NCBI RefSeq assembly: GCF_003594875.1
Contig: NZ_QZEY01000001.1
Location: 248,001 to 312,000, forward strand
Length of the DNA: 64,000 nt
Direction of reading: 5' to 3'
From: Bailinhaonella thermotolerans
GTDB lineage: Bacteria > Actinomycetota > Actinomycetes > Streptosporangiales > Streptosporangiaceae
This document shows positions 53,248 to 61,665 of the stretch, one piece after another; positions within the stretch are counted from its first letter, which is position 1, and every line of letters begins with the position of its first letter. The notes beneath the pieces are model-generated. The model was given only the letters and a program-made list of their open reading frames with translations. It was not told the origin of the DNA and ran no database searches. The translations under genes were made by a program, and so were the position numbers.

Positions 53248-53649
53248 TCAACCCTTCCCGAGCGTCGCGATGTAGCGCCGCCAGCCCGCGAACTCGGTGA
53301 TCTCCCGCTTGCCTTCGACCAGGAACGGCTCGCCGATCACGCCGAGCACCTCCGTGCCGTCGGCCAGGCTCACCTTCCCGATCGACAGGCCGGCGGGCTC
53401 GGACAGCAGGACTCCGGCGAGTCCCTCGGCGGGCACCTCCCAGACCTCCACCGCGACCGACACACCGCTGCCGTCGGTGGTACGGATCATCGCCGGATGC
53501 CGGTCGTCGATGCTCCACAGCCGGTACCAGGGCGCCGTGGAGTCCTCGCGCAGGAACGTGGCGCCCGCGTCGACGAGGTTGCCGTTGAGCTCCAGCCCGC
53601 GCATCAGCGTGCCGTTCACGGCGAGCGCCACCCCGTTGGTGGTGGTCAT
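53248..53649 (-). CDS. Stand-alone allophanate-hydrolase C-terminal-like domain
   Basis: The 133-residue protein matches the C-terminal domain of allophanate hydrolase (AtzF/DUR1,2): VNGTLMRGLELNGNLVDAGA, TAPWYRLWSIDD, AVEVWEVPAEG, IGKVSLADGTEVLGVIGEPF and FAGWRRYIA. In allophanate hydrolase this domain is thought to finish the breakdown of the amidase product. No amidase domain is encoded here. It overlaps the carbamate kinase gene (ATGA), so a role in the same pathway is likely; a gamma-glutamylcyclotransferase-like fold is an alternative description. Confidence 0.75.
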   Translation of the reverse strand: MTTTNGVALAVNGTLMRGLELNGNLVDAGATFLREDSTAPWYRLWSIDDRHPAMIRTTDGSGVSVAVEVWEVPAEGLAGVLLSEPAGLSIGKVSLADGTEVLGVIGEPFLVEGKREITEFAGWRRYIATLGKG

Positions 53650-54605
53650 GCGTTGTCTCCCTTGCTGATCCAGGTGCCGGCCGCGCCGGACAGGGCGTCG
53701 GCGAGCAGGTGGGGGGCGGTGATCAGGCCGCTCGCCGCGGGCCTGGCCCGGAGGAAGTCGATGATCGCCTCCACCTTGGGCCGCATGCTGCCCTCGCCGA
53801 AGTGCCCCTCCGCGACGTACTCGGCGGCGGTCTCCGGCGTGAGGTGGTCGAGCCACCGCTCCTGCGGCGTGCCGAAGTGGATCGCCACCCGGTCCACGCC
53901 GGTCGGGATGGCGAGCAGGTCGGCGCCGAGTTCGGCGGCCAGCAGCGCGGCGGCGCGGTCCTTGTCGATCACCGCCTCGACGCCGGTGAGGCGGCCGTCC
54001 CCGTCGCGGGCGACGGCCACGCCCCCGCCGCCGCCGGCCACCACCACGGTGCCGCGGCCGGCCAGGTCGCGGATGGTGCCGAGCTCGACGATCTCGACGG
54101 GCTCCGGCGAGGCGACCGTACGGCGCCAGCCGCGGCCGGAGTCCTCGGCGACCGTCCAGCCGAGCTCGTCGGCGTAACGGCGGGCGGTCTCCTCGTCGAA
54201 GAACGACCCGATCGGCTTGGCGGGCCGGTCGAAGGCGGGGTCGGCGGGGTCCACGACGGTCTGCGTCACCAGGCTGACGACCGGGCGGCGAAGGCCGCGC
54301 GCGGCCAGTTCGTTGGACAGCGCCTTGACGAACATGTACCCGATCGCGCCCTGGGTGTCGGCGACGGCGTAGTCCAGCGGCACCGGCGCGACCTCCGCGG
54401 CGGCGAGCTCGGAGCGGCGCAGGATGAAGCCGACCTGCGGGCCGTTCCCGTGGGTGACGACGACGTCCCAGCCCTTGGCGATCATGTCGACGATGGCCGG
54501 CACGGTCCGCACCACGGTCTCGTACTGGTACGGGATGGACTCGTGCTCGGGGTCGCGCACGAGCGCGTTGCCGCCGAACGCGACGACGGCGAGCCCGGCG
54601 CTCAC
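53646..54605 (-). CDS. arcC: Carbamate kinase
   Basis: The 319-residue protein starts at the GTG overlapping the upstream gene's stop. It has the carbamate-kinase layout: FGGNALVRDPEHESIPYQYE, VVVTHGNGPQVGFILRRSEL, AVADTQGAIGYM, VVVAGGGGGVAV, AVIDKDRAAALLAAELGADL and HFGEGSMRPKVEA. It transfers phosphate from carbamoyl phosphate to ADP, giving ATP, NH3 and CO2. In the E. coli allantoin locus a similar kinase accompanies the FdrA/DUF1116/DUF2877 proteins, as it does here. Confidence 0.92.
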   Translation of the reverse strand: MSAGLAVVAFGGNALVRDPEHESIPYQYETVVRTVPAIVDMIAKGWDVVVTHGNGPQVGFILRRSELAAAEVAPVPLDYAVADTQGAIGYMFVKALSNELAARGLRRPVVSLVTQTVVDPADPAFDRPAKPIGSFFDEETARRYADELGWTVAEDSGRGWRRTVASPEPVEIVELGTIRDLAGRGTVVVAGGGGGVAVARDGDGRLTGVEAVIDKDRAAALLAAELGADLLAIPTGVDRVAIHFGTPQERWLDHLTPETAAEYVAEGHFGEGSMRPKVEAIIDFLRARPAASGLITAPHLLADALSGAAGTWISKGDNA

Positions 54606-56020
54606 GCGGCGGCTCCGGCGGCGAGGCCGAGCCCGTCGGCCAGGGCGTCCACGGCCTGGGTGAAGCAGGGCAGCGGCGCGGTGGTGACGCCGGCGCCGAT
54701 CTGCCCGACTCCGGCCTCCTTGTGGGCGATGCCGGTGTTGATGACGGGCTGGATGCCGGTGTCGACGACGGAGCGCACGTCGATGCCCGCCGCGCTCGCG
54801 CCGAAGTCGAGCGCGGGCAGCGTGAACACCGGGTTGACGCCGAGCGTGATCTCGCGCATGCGGCGGCTGTGCGCGGTCGCGTCGGCGGGCGTGCCGCCGA
54901 CGAACTTGACGATGGCGGGTGAGGCGGCCATGGCGAAGCCGCCGAGCCCGGCGGTCTCGGTGATCGCGCTGTCCCCGAGGTCGGGGGCGGCGTCGGCCAC
55001 GCCGTACCCGGGGAAGAAGAGGCCGTCGACGGGGTTGGCGGGCGCCTGGAACCAGCGGTCGCCGGTGCCGGAGACGCGGATGCCGAAGTTCACGCCGTTG
55101 CGCGCCATCGCGGTGACCATCGAGCTGTGGGGCACGCCGGCGGCGGCGTCGAGCATGGCCTTGCAGGCCGCCATCGACACGTTGAGGAAGAAGTGGTCGT
55201 TGCCGGTGATGAACTCGGCGGCCCGGCTCAGCACGGCGTTGTCCGGCCCGGTCGCGATGAGCGCGGGCAGCAGGCGCTTGAGCAGCAGGCCGGTGGCCGC
55301 CGCGTTGCGGTTGTGCACCTCGTCGCCCATGTGCAGGGCCTGGCCGATGAGCGGCTTGAGCTCCAGGCCGTCCAGCCGCTGTACGGCGGGCCGCAGCGCC
55401 TGCGCCAGCTCGGTGCTCATCCACCGCAGCCGCTCCAGCACCTCGGGGCCGTTGGCGCCGAAGCGGAGGACCTTGCCGAGCCCCTCGTTGAAGTTGCTGT
55501 AGGCGAGCCTGCCCGAGGTGGCGTCGCGCACCACCCACACCGGCATCGACGGGCTGATCACGCCGGCCATCGGGCCGACCGCGCCGTGGTGGTGTGCCGG
55601 GGAGAAGGAGATCTCGCCCGAGGCGGCCAGCTCGGCCGCCTTCTCCGGGGTGGGCGCCCAGCCCTCGAAGACGATGGCCCCGGCGATGGCGCCCTTGACC
55701 GGGCCCGCCATCCGATCCCAGGCGATGGGCGGGCCGGAGTGCAGGATGAGGCGCTCGCCGGCCATCGCGGGGATGGCCTCCCCGGCGGGCATGACGTCGG
55801 TCAGCACCGGCTGCGCGGACAGGTAGCGCTCGAAGGCGACCTGGTTGGCCCGCTCGATCTCCGGGTGGCCGGCGATCCTGGCCAGCGCCAGGGCGGTGCC
55901 CGGGTCGCCCAGCGCGGGGGGACGCCAGTCGAGGGTGGTCACCGACCCTCCGGCGTCGCGGATGTTGTCACCGAAACCGGCGAGACCGACGTTCACCACG
56001 TCGAGGTGCTCGCTCCACAT
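54602..56020 (-). CDS. DUF1116 protein (AllG/YlbE-like, carbamoyltransferase component)
   Basis: The 472-residue protein starts at the ATG at 56020 after GGAAGGAAGG. It is a typical DUF1116 protein (GDEVHNRNAAATGLLLKRLL and GDRWFQAPANPVDGLFFPGY). In E. coli the homologue YlbE/AllG has been linked with AllF (FdrA) and AllH (DUF2877) to oxamate carbamoyltransferase, which makes carbamoyl phosphate from oxalurate. All three partners and a carbamate kinase are present in this operon. The stop overlaps the kinase start. Confidence 0.88.
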   Translation of the reverse strand: MWSEHLDVVNVGLAGFGDNIRDAGGSVTTLDWRPPALGDPGTALALARIAGHPEIERANQVAFERYLSAQPVLTDVMPAGEAIPAMAGERLILHSGPPIAWDRMAGPVKGAIAGAIVFEGWAPTPEKAAELAASGEISFSPAHHHGAVGPMAGVISPSMPVWVVRDATSGRLAYSNFNEGLGKVLRFGANGPEVLERLRWMSTELAQALRPAVQRLDGLELKPLIGQALHMGDEVHNRNAAATGLLLKRLLPALIATGPDNAVLSRAAEFITGNDHFFLNVSMAACKAMLDAAAGVPHSSMVTAMARNGVNFGIRVSGTGDRWFQAPANPVDGLFFPGYGVADAAPDLGDSAITETAGLGGFAMAASPAIVKFVGGTPADATAHSRRMREITLGVNPVFTLPALDFGASAAGIDVRSVVDTGIQPVINTGIAHKEAGVGQIGAGVTTAPLPCFTQAVDALADGLGLAAGAAA

Positions 56021-56043
56021 ATGCCTTCGCCTTCCTTCCCCGG

Positions 56044-57576
56044 TCATGGGGTCATCCCGGCGGCGATCGCGGCCGCCTGGGCGTTGTTCTCGGCCACCAG
56101 GACCCCGGCCTCGCGCAGCCGCGCGACGACGGCCGACCGGTCCTGCGGGTCGTCGTCGGTGCCGCACACGTGCGCGACGAACGCCAGGGCCCGGCCCTCG
56201 CGCCCGGCGCGGGCGTTCGCCTCGCCGATGGCCTTGAGCAGGCCGGAGATCGGGTCGTCCGCCGAGCCGTACCCGAGCACCACGTCGAAGAGCACGACGG
56301 CGGTGGCCGGGTCGGCGGCCTCGGCGAGGAGCCGCTCGTCCCGCGGCAGGGGGTCGATCATGGGGTGCGGCCGCCCCTGGGTGAACGCGTCGTCGCCCAG
56401 GTCGAGGATCGTGTGCCCGGTGCTGGCCCGGACGTCGGCCAGCGCGAGGTTGCCCGCCACGGGGGTGTTCGACGCGGCCTGGATGCCCGCGTCCTGGGCC
56501 AGGAGCTGGGCCTCGTAGCAGAACGTGCCGCCGGTGAACACGCCGCGCAGGTAGCGCTGCCCCGGCGCGAAGCGCACCTGGTCGTACGGCGGCGCCGCGC
56601 TCTCGGCGGGCGGGGTCTCCCCCCGGGCGAGCGCCACGGCGGCGTCGGCGGAGCCCGCCAGCGTGCGGGCGAAGTGGACGCCCTGGCCGTCGCCGCCGAA
56701 CGCGGCGGGGTCGGCGCCGAGGAAGCAGATCACGACGGGCACGTCCAGCGTGCGCGCCTCCTCGACCACGGTCTTGGCGACCGTCTCGGCCGGGGGCTTG
56801 GAGACCAGCACGATGACGTCCGTCTCCTCGTCGGCGGCGAGGGCGCGCAGCCCGCGGAGCATGGAGATCGCGCCGACCTCCGCCGACAGGTCGTGGCCGC
56901 CGGTGCCGAGCGCCTGCGAGATCCCCTCCCCGAGCTGGTGGACGCGGGTGGTGATCTCCTGCGTGCCGGTGCCGGACGCGCCGACCACGCCGATCCGGCC
57001 CCGCCGTACGACGTTGGCGAAGCCGAGCGGGAGACCGTTGACGATCGCGGTGCCGCAGTCGGGGCCCATGACGAGCAGGTCCCGCTCCTCCGCGAAGCGC
57101 TTGATCTCGATCTCCTGGTCGAGGGGGACGTTGTCGCTGAAGACCATGACGTTCAGGCCGAGCCGGAGCGCCTTGAGCGCCTCGGCCGCGGCGTAGGGGC
57201 CGGGCACGGAGATCAGCGCGAGGTTGTGCGCCGGGTTCTCCTCCACGGCCTGCCGCAGGGTGCGGAGCGTGCGCCGCGCCACGGCGCCGTCGCCGGCGTC
57301 GCCGGAGGGCTGCTCGGCCAGCCGTTCGTCGGCCAGCTCCAGCGCCCGCGCGACGGCCTCCTCCTCGCCCAGCACGGCGACGACCAGGTCGCCGGGTCCC
57401 GCGTCCACCTCGCCCAGCCCGGCCTCGCGCAGGTTGTCCAGGTTGGCGCCGGTCCCCATCACGACGGAGGCCGTCTCGACTCCGGGCAGCTCGGCCAGCG
57501 CCGCGGAGAGCGCCATCAGGGCGACCGAGTCCTGATAGCGGTTGGGGTAGATGCGATGTTCGCGAATGCTGCTCAT
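56044..57576 (-). CDS. fdrA: FdrA-like protein (AllF, acyl-CoA-synthetase-fold component)
   Basis: The 510-residue protein starts at the ATG at 57576. It has the FdrA fold of two succinyl-CoA-synthetase-like halves: a CoA-binding-like region (GPDCGTAIVNGLPLGFANVV, GRIGVVGASGTGTQEITTRV) and a ligase-like region. His228 in GTGGHDLS stands where succinyl-CoA synthetase has its phosphorylated His. It is regarded as one subunit of the oxamate carbamoyltransferase complex. It overlaps the DUF2877 gene (ATGA) and lies 23 bp before DUF1116. Confidence 0.88.
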   Translation of the reverse strand: MSSIREHRIYPNRYQDSVALMALSAALAELPGVETASVVMGTGANLDNLREAGLGEVDAGPGDLVVAVLGEEEAVARALELADERLAEQPSGDAGDGAVARRTLRTLRQAVEENPAHNLALISVPGPYAAAEALKALRLGLNVMVFSDNVPLDQEIEIKRFAEERDLLVMGPDCGTAIVNGLPLGFANVVRRGRIGVVGASGTGTQEITTRVHQLGEGISQALGTGGHDLSAEVGAISMLRGLRALAADEETDVIVLVSKPPAETVAKTVVEEARTLDVPVVICFLGADPAAFGGDGQGVHFARTLAGSADAAVALARGETPPAESAAPPYDQVRFAPGQRYLRGVFTGGTFCYEAQLLAQDAGIQAASNTPVAGNLALADVRASTGHTILDLGDDAFTQGRPHPMIDPLPRDERLLAEAADPATAVVLFDVVLGYGSADDPISGLLKAIGEANARAGREGRALAFVAHVCGTDDDPQDRSAVVARLREAGVLVAENNAQAAAIAAGMTP

Positions 57577-58406
57577 GCCGCCTTCCGATCTGGGGAGGAA
57601 CCGAGCGCGCGCAGGCCGAGCAGGACGCCGGCGACGCCGTCGGCTCCCGAACTGGCTCCCACGCGCAGCGCGGCTTGGGTGAGGGCCGGCACCGCCGCGC
57701 GGGCGGCCCCGGTGACGAGCGCGTCCACCAGGTTCACCAGGGGCTCGCCGAAGTGGCCAGCGGCGGCGAGCCGGAGGTAGTGGGCGCCGACGTCGGTGGT
57801 GCGGTGGGCATGGCGGCGCACGCCGTACGCCAGGGCGGGGAACGCGGACCCCGCGAACGCCGATCCCGGCGCGGCTCGCGACAGCACGGCCAGCGCGCCG
57901 ACCAGCAGGTCGTCCCCGCTGGGGGTCAGGCCGGGCCCGAGGCCGACCAGTCCCGCCACGGCCCGGGGGACGTCGCGCGGCCGGCCGGTCAGCGCCTCCA
58001 GCAGGCTCTCCGCTCGCGCGGCGAGCCCGGGGACGGCCGGGATGCCCCGCGCCTCGACGTGCCGCTCGCGGATCCTCGCGACCTCACGGGCCGCGGTGAT
58101 CGCGGGCGGCACGGTGGCCGCGGGCGGGGGCGGGGGCGGGGGCGTCCAGACCGGAAGGGCTCGCAGGTCGAGCGCGTGCTCGCCGAACGTCAGGATCCCG
58201 CCCGCGCAGCGGGCCGGGCCGCCCGCCCGCGCCCTGGGCCGCCAGGAGACCACGCGCACCGACGTCGGGGTGTGCGGCGCGGCGGCGTCGTGCACGGTCA
58301 GCAGGCGGCCGTCCACGGTCAGGTTGCACGCGGTCGCGAAGACGCTGTGGACCGTTCCAGCGAAGTCCGCCGCCGGCACCAGATAGCCCTTGGAGACGGC
58401 GACCAT
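57573..58406 (-). CDS. DUF2877 protein (AllH/YlbF-like)
   Basis: The 277-residue protein starts at the ATG at 58406. The N-terminal half has beta-rich sequence and a Pro-rich insertion (WTPPPPPPPA). The C-terminal half has the DUF2877 signature LVGLGPGLTPSGDDLLVGAL and a helical end (HAHRTTDVGAHYLRLAAAGH). Homologues are always found beside FdrA and DUF1116 in allantoin-type loci, as here. Its TGA overlaps the fdrA start. The seven-gene order is otherwise compact. Confidence 0.88.
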   Translation of the reverse strand: MVAVSKGYLVPAADFAGTVHSVFATACNLTVDGRLLTVHDAAAPHTPTSVRVVSWRPRARAGGPARCAGGILTFGEHALDLRALPVWTPPPPPPPAATVPPAITAAREVARIRERHVEARGIPAVPGLAARAESLLEALTGRPRDVPRAVAGLVGLGPGLTPSGDDLLVGALAVLSRAAPGSAFAGSAFPALAYGVRRHAHRTTDVGAHYLRLAAAGHFGEPLVNLVDALVTGAARAAVPALTQAALRVGASSGADGVAGVLLGLRALGSSPDRKAA

Positions 58407-58412
58407 GACGGG

Positions 58413-59081
58413 CTAGCCGTTCAGGAGGTCCACGGCGCGCTTGGAGTCCGACACCCAGCCGAAGATCGCGCCCTGGGCCTTGATCATGTCGAGGCCGACC
58501 CGGAGGAACTCGGGGAAGTAGGAGCCCACGCAGTCCTCCAGGACCACGCACTCGAAGCCGCGGTCGTTCGCCTCGCGCACCGTGGTGTGCACGCACACCT
58601 CCAGGGTCACGCCGCAGACCAGCAGCGTCCGGATGTCGCGGCCGCGCAGGATCGCCTCCAGGTCGGTCGCGTAGAACGCGCCCTTGCCCGGCTTGTCGAT
58701 CACCGGCTCACCCGGGATCGGGTAGAGCTCGGGGATGATGTCGTGCCCCTCCTCGCCGCGGACCAGGATGCGGCCCATCGGCCCGTCGGTGCCGATGAAC
58801 GTCTTGCCGCCCCGGGTGAGCTTGGCGGGCGGGCAGTCCGCGAGGTCGGTGCGGTGCCCCTCGCGCGTGTGGATCACCAGCATCCCGGCCGCCCGCGCCG
58901 CGTCCAGGACCGCCCGCGTGGGCTCGATCGCGCCCCGCAGCAGCGAGACGTCGTTTCCGAGCAGTTCGCCGAAGCCGCCCGGCTGCAGAAAGTCCCGCTG
59001 CATGTCGATCACGACCAGCGCCGTCTTCTCCAGATCCAGGTCCAGATCGAACGGCTCGGCGGCGATGCTCCTGGCAGTCAC
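58413..59081 (-). CDS. Isochorismatase-fold cysteine hydrolase, biuret-hydrolase/ureidoacrylate-amidohydrolase-like
   Basis: The 222-residue protein starts at the GTG at 59081, seven bases after AAGGGGG; a GTG at 59108 would add nine residues and has no ribosome-binding site. The triad is Asp26 (VVIDMQRDF), Lys133 (DKPGKGAF) and Cys163 ([11 protein letters not shown]). [16 protein letters not shown] and the AYPIPGE-like ELYPIPGE segment resemble biuret hydrolase and RutB-type amidohydrolases. It is the first gene of the operon and probably performs the first hydrolysis of a ureide- or biuret-like compound. Confidence 0.85.
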   Translation of the reverse strand: MTARSIAAEPFDLDLDLEKTALVVIDMQRDFLQPGGFGELLGNDVSLLRGAIEPTRAVLDAARAAGMLVIHTREGHRTDLADCPPAKLTRGGKTFIGTDGPMGRILVRGEEGHDIIPELYPIPGEPVIDKPGKGAFYATDLEAILRGRDIRTLLVCGVTLEVCVHTTVREANDRGFECVVLEDCVGSYFPEFLRVGLDMIKAQGAIFGWVSDSKRAVDLLNG

Positions 59082-59139
59082 GGGCCAACCCCCTTGTTGG
59101 ATGTTCACGCTCTGCGTTCAGGGTGCCCGAAATGGGGTT

Positions 59140-59160
59140 ATTCTGTCCAACAGATAGAAT
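59140..59160. promoter_or_regulatory. LysR-type T-N11-A operator between lysR and the nitrogen operon
   Basis: ATTCT-N11-AGAAT spans 59140-59160 and contains the perfect palindrome TCTGT-CCA-ACAGA (59142-59154). It sits 28 bp from the LysR ATG and 59 bp from the first operon gene. This position suits a LysR protein that represses itself and activates the operon. Confidence 0.7.
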
Positions 59161-59188
59161 TGCTCACCCTCATCGAGACGGCCGATAA

Positions 59189-60070
59189 ATGGAGCTCAGA
59201 CAGCTCTCGCACTTCCTCGCCGTGGCGCGGCGGCGCAGCTTCACCCAGGCGGCGCGCGACGTGAACGTCGTACAGTCGTCACTGAGCGCGTCCATCCGCC
59301 AGCTCGAACGCGAGCTGGGCGCCACCCTCTTCGACCGGACCACCCGCCGCGTCGAGCTCAGCCCCGCCGGCCGCGCGCTCCTCCCCATCGCCCGCCACAT
59401 CCTCGCCGACGCGCGGGCGGCCAAGGCCGAGATCTCCGCGGTGCAGGGGCTGCTGCGCGGCCAGGTGGCGCTGGGCACGATCCAGATGCTCACCTGGGTC
59501 GACCTCCCCGAGGCTTTGGCGCGCTTCCGCGAGGCGCATCCGGGAGTCGAGATCAGCCTCCTGGAGGCCCCGGTCGACGAGATGATCGAGGCGCTGCGCA
59601 GCGGCGAGCTGGACCTGGCCTACCTCGCGTGCGGCGAGGAGGACCTGCCCGCCGCGCTCACGGTGATCGCCAGCGACACCGAGCCGCTGGCGGTGGCCAC
59701 CGGTCCCGGCCACCCGCTGGCCGGCCAGACGGGCGTACGGCTGGCCGACCTGGAGGCGGAGTCGTTCGTCGAGTTCCAGGCGGGCACCGGGCTGCAGACC
59801 GTCGTCGACCGCCTGTGCCTGGACGCCGGCCTCAACCGGCGCATCGTCCTGCGCACCACCCAGCTCGAACTGCTGGTCTCCCTGGTCAGGCACGGCCTGG
59901 GCATCGCCATCCTGCCCGTGGGCGTGGCGGAGGAGGCCGGCCTGAGGACCATCCCCATCATCGGCGACACCGCGACCCGCACCGTCGCCCTCGTCACCCG
60001 CACCGGCCACGACACCAACCCCGCCGTAAGCGCCCTGATCAACCTCCTTCGCCCCACCGCCCCCACCTGA
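59189..60070 (+). CDS. LysR-family regulator of the divergent nitrogen operon
   Basis: The 293-residue protein has the LysR HTH (MELRQLSHFLAVARRRSFTQ, ARDVNVVQSSLSASIRQLER) and a C-terminal effector domain with periplasmic-binding-like sequence (GTIQMLTWVDLPEALARFRE...). It is transcribed away from the seven-gene operon, with a T-N11-A site between. By analogy with other LysR systems it should respond to the operon's substrate or an intermediate. No other gene shares its transcript. Confidence 0.9.
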   Translation: MELRQLSHFLAVARRRSFTQAARDVNVVQSSLSASIRQLERELGATLFDRTTRRVELSPAGRALLPIARHILADARAAKAEISAVQGLLRGQVALGTIQMLTWVDLPEALARFREAHPGVEISLLEAPVDEMIEALRSGELDLAYLACGEEDLPAALTVIASDTEPLAVATGPGHPLAGQTGVRLADLEAESFVEFQAGTGLQTVVDRLCLDAGLNRRIVLRTTQLELLVSLVRHGLGIAILPVGVAEEAGLRTIPIIGDTATRTVALVTRTGHDTNPAVSALINLLRPTAPT

Positions 60071-60357
60071 GGCCGCTCCGCCGCCCCGGTGAGGGCCGGG
60101 CCGCGATCACCGGCCGTTGCTCCCGGCGGCGATGCCGGCGGCCGCGGCGGCGGCGCGGTCGACGGCGCGGAGCGCGCGCCGGATCTCCACCGCCCTCCCC
60201 ACCTCGATCGAGTCCTCCCGGTGATCGTTCCGTGGCCGGGTCGGTCGTTGATCGGGCCCGGTGAGGCGGCTGGAATGGCGCGAGTCGAGGATCGCTCCCC
60301 CACCTGGGGGCGGCCTCCGCCGGGCGGGTCGATGAGGATCTCTTGAGGGAGGGCGGC

Positions 60358-61641
60358 GTGGCGGTGGGTACCACGATCGTGAACGCGAGGGTGTTCGACG
60401 GGACGGGGCCGCGGGAGTGGACGTCCGTCCGGTTCGCCGGCGGGGTGATCACCGAGTGCTCGGGCGTCTCGGCCGCCCGGGAAGGCGACGAGGTGGTCGA
60501 CGCGGGCGGCGGGACCGTGCTTCCCGGGCTGATCGACACGCACGTCCATCTGGTTCCCGGCGCCCTCGCGCGATCGCTGACCTTCGGCGTCACCACCGTT
60601 CTCGACATGTTCAGCGAACCCGGGCGGGTGGCCAGGGCCAAGGAGGAGGCCGCCTCCCGCCCTGATGTGGCCGACGTGCGCTCCTCCGGGATCGGCGCCA
60701 CCGCGCCCGGCGGGCACCCGTCGATGATGTACGCCCCGTTCCCGGCGTTGACCGCGCCCGGGCAGGCCGAGCGGTTCGTCGCGGACCGGGTCGCGGAGGG
60801 CTCGGACCATCTGAAGATCTTCTCCGGCCCCGGGGGTCTCTGGCCTTCCCTGGACTCCGGCACCATCCAGGCGCTGGTCACCGCCGCGCACGCCCGCGGC
60901 CTGGTCGTCGTCGCCCACGTGAGCTCGGTGGCCGGGGTCGCGCAGGTCGTGTCCGCCGGCGTCGACGTGGTGGCCCATGTCCCCGCGGACGCCGAGCTGG
61001 ACCGGGCCCTGGCCGAACGCGTGGCCGAGGCCGGGATCGCGGTCGGCCCGACCCTCGTCACCGCCGAGAACACCCTCGGCGAACCGGAAGGCGCCACGGT
61101 GCCGGCCGACCCGCGGCTCGCCGGGGCGCTCGGGGACGCCTGGGCACGCCGGCTGGCCTCGGCCGCCCCGGGATGGCGCGGCCGGGGAACGCCGCCCTAC
61201 TCCCGTGCCGAGGACAACGTACGGCGGCTGGCCGGCGCGGGGGTCACCCTGCTGGCGGGCACCGACGCCCCGAACCCGGGGACGGTGTTCGGGGCGAGCC
61301 TGCACCGGGAACTGGAACTCCTCGTCCGGTGCGGCCTCACCCCGGCGCGGGCCCTGGCCGCCGCCACGGCCGAGCCGGCGCGCGTGTTCGGCCTCGCCGA
61401 CCGGGGACGCGTCGCGCCCGGGCTGCGCGCGGACCTGGTCCTCGTGTCCGGTGACCCGCTGGCCGACATCACCGAGACCCGCGCGATCGAGCGGATATGG
61501 CGCGCGGGCACCCCCTGCGACCGGCGCGCCTTCGTCCCCACCGCCGCCGAGGCCGCGGAACTCGACGCCTTCGACGCCCGGGTGGCCGAGGCCGCGGCGG
61601 CCGTACGCGAACGCCGCGCCGGCCGGGGAAAGGCCACCTGA
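60358..61641 (+). CDS. Amidohydrolase-family metal-dependent hydrolase
   Basis: The 427-residue protein starts at the GTG after GAGGGAGGG; a TTG at 60343 would add 5 residues. It has the composite amidohydrolase layout: an N-terminal beta domain (IVNARVFDGTG, VVDAGGGTVLPGLID), metal ligands His62 and His64 (THVHLVP), a likely Lys ligand in DHLKIFSG, further His in VVVAHVSS and DVVAHVPAD, and Asp303 in AGTDAPNPGT. It resembles imidazolonepropionase/prolidase-type members. The substrate is unknown. Its stop lies in a hairpin shared with the convergent MFS gene. Confidence 0.85.
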   Translation: MAVGTTIVNARVFDGTGPREWTSVRFAGGVITECSGVSAAREGDEVVDAGGGTVLPGLIDTHVHLVPGALARSLTFGVTTVLDMFSEPGRVARAKEEAASRPDVADVRSSGIGATAPGGHPSMMYAPFPALTAPGQAERFVADRVAEGSDHLKIFSGPGGLWPSLDSGTIQALVTAAHARGLVVVAHVSSVAGVAQVVSAGVDVVAHVPADAELDRALAERVAEAGIAVGPTLVTAENTLGEPEGATVPADPRLAGALGDAWARRLASAAPGWRGRGTPPYSRAEDNVRRLAGAGVTLLAGTDAPNPGTVFGASLHRELELLVRCGLTPARALAAATAEPARVFGLADRGRVAPGLRADLVLVSGDPLADITETRAIERIWRAGTPCDRRAFVPTAAEAAELDAFDARVAEAAAAVRERRAGRGKAT

Positions 61642-61665
61642 GCACGGACCCCCGTGGCTCAGGTG
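61635..61665. terminator. Hairpin containing both stop codons of convergent genes
   Basis: CACCTGAGC (61635-61643; first base C61635) pairs with GCTCAGGTG (61657-61665), and ACGG/CCGT extends the stem past a one-base bulge. The amidohydrolase TGA (61639-61641) and the MFS stop (TCA, 61659-61661) are both in the stem. Confidence 0.65.

Noticed and set aside
60105-60208. A possible 31-33-residue minus-strand peptide after GGGAGGA in the gap before the amidohydrolase
   Set aside because: It is Ala/Arg-rich and very short with no homology clue; chance is the simpler explanation. Nothing else was seen in this 287-bp gap.
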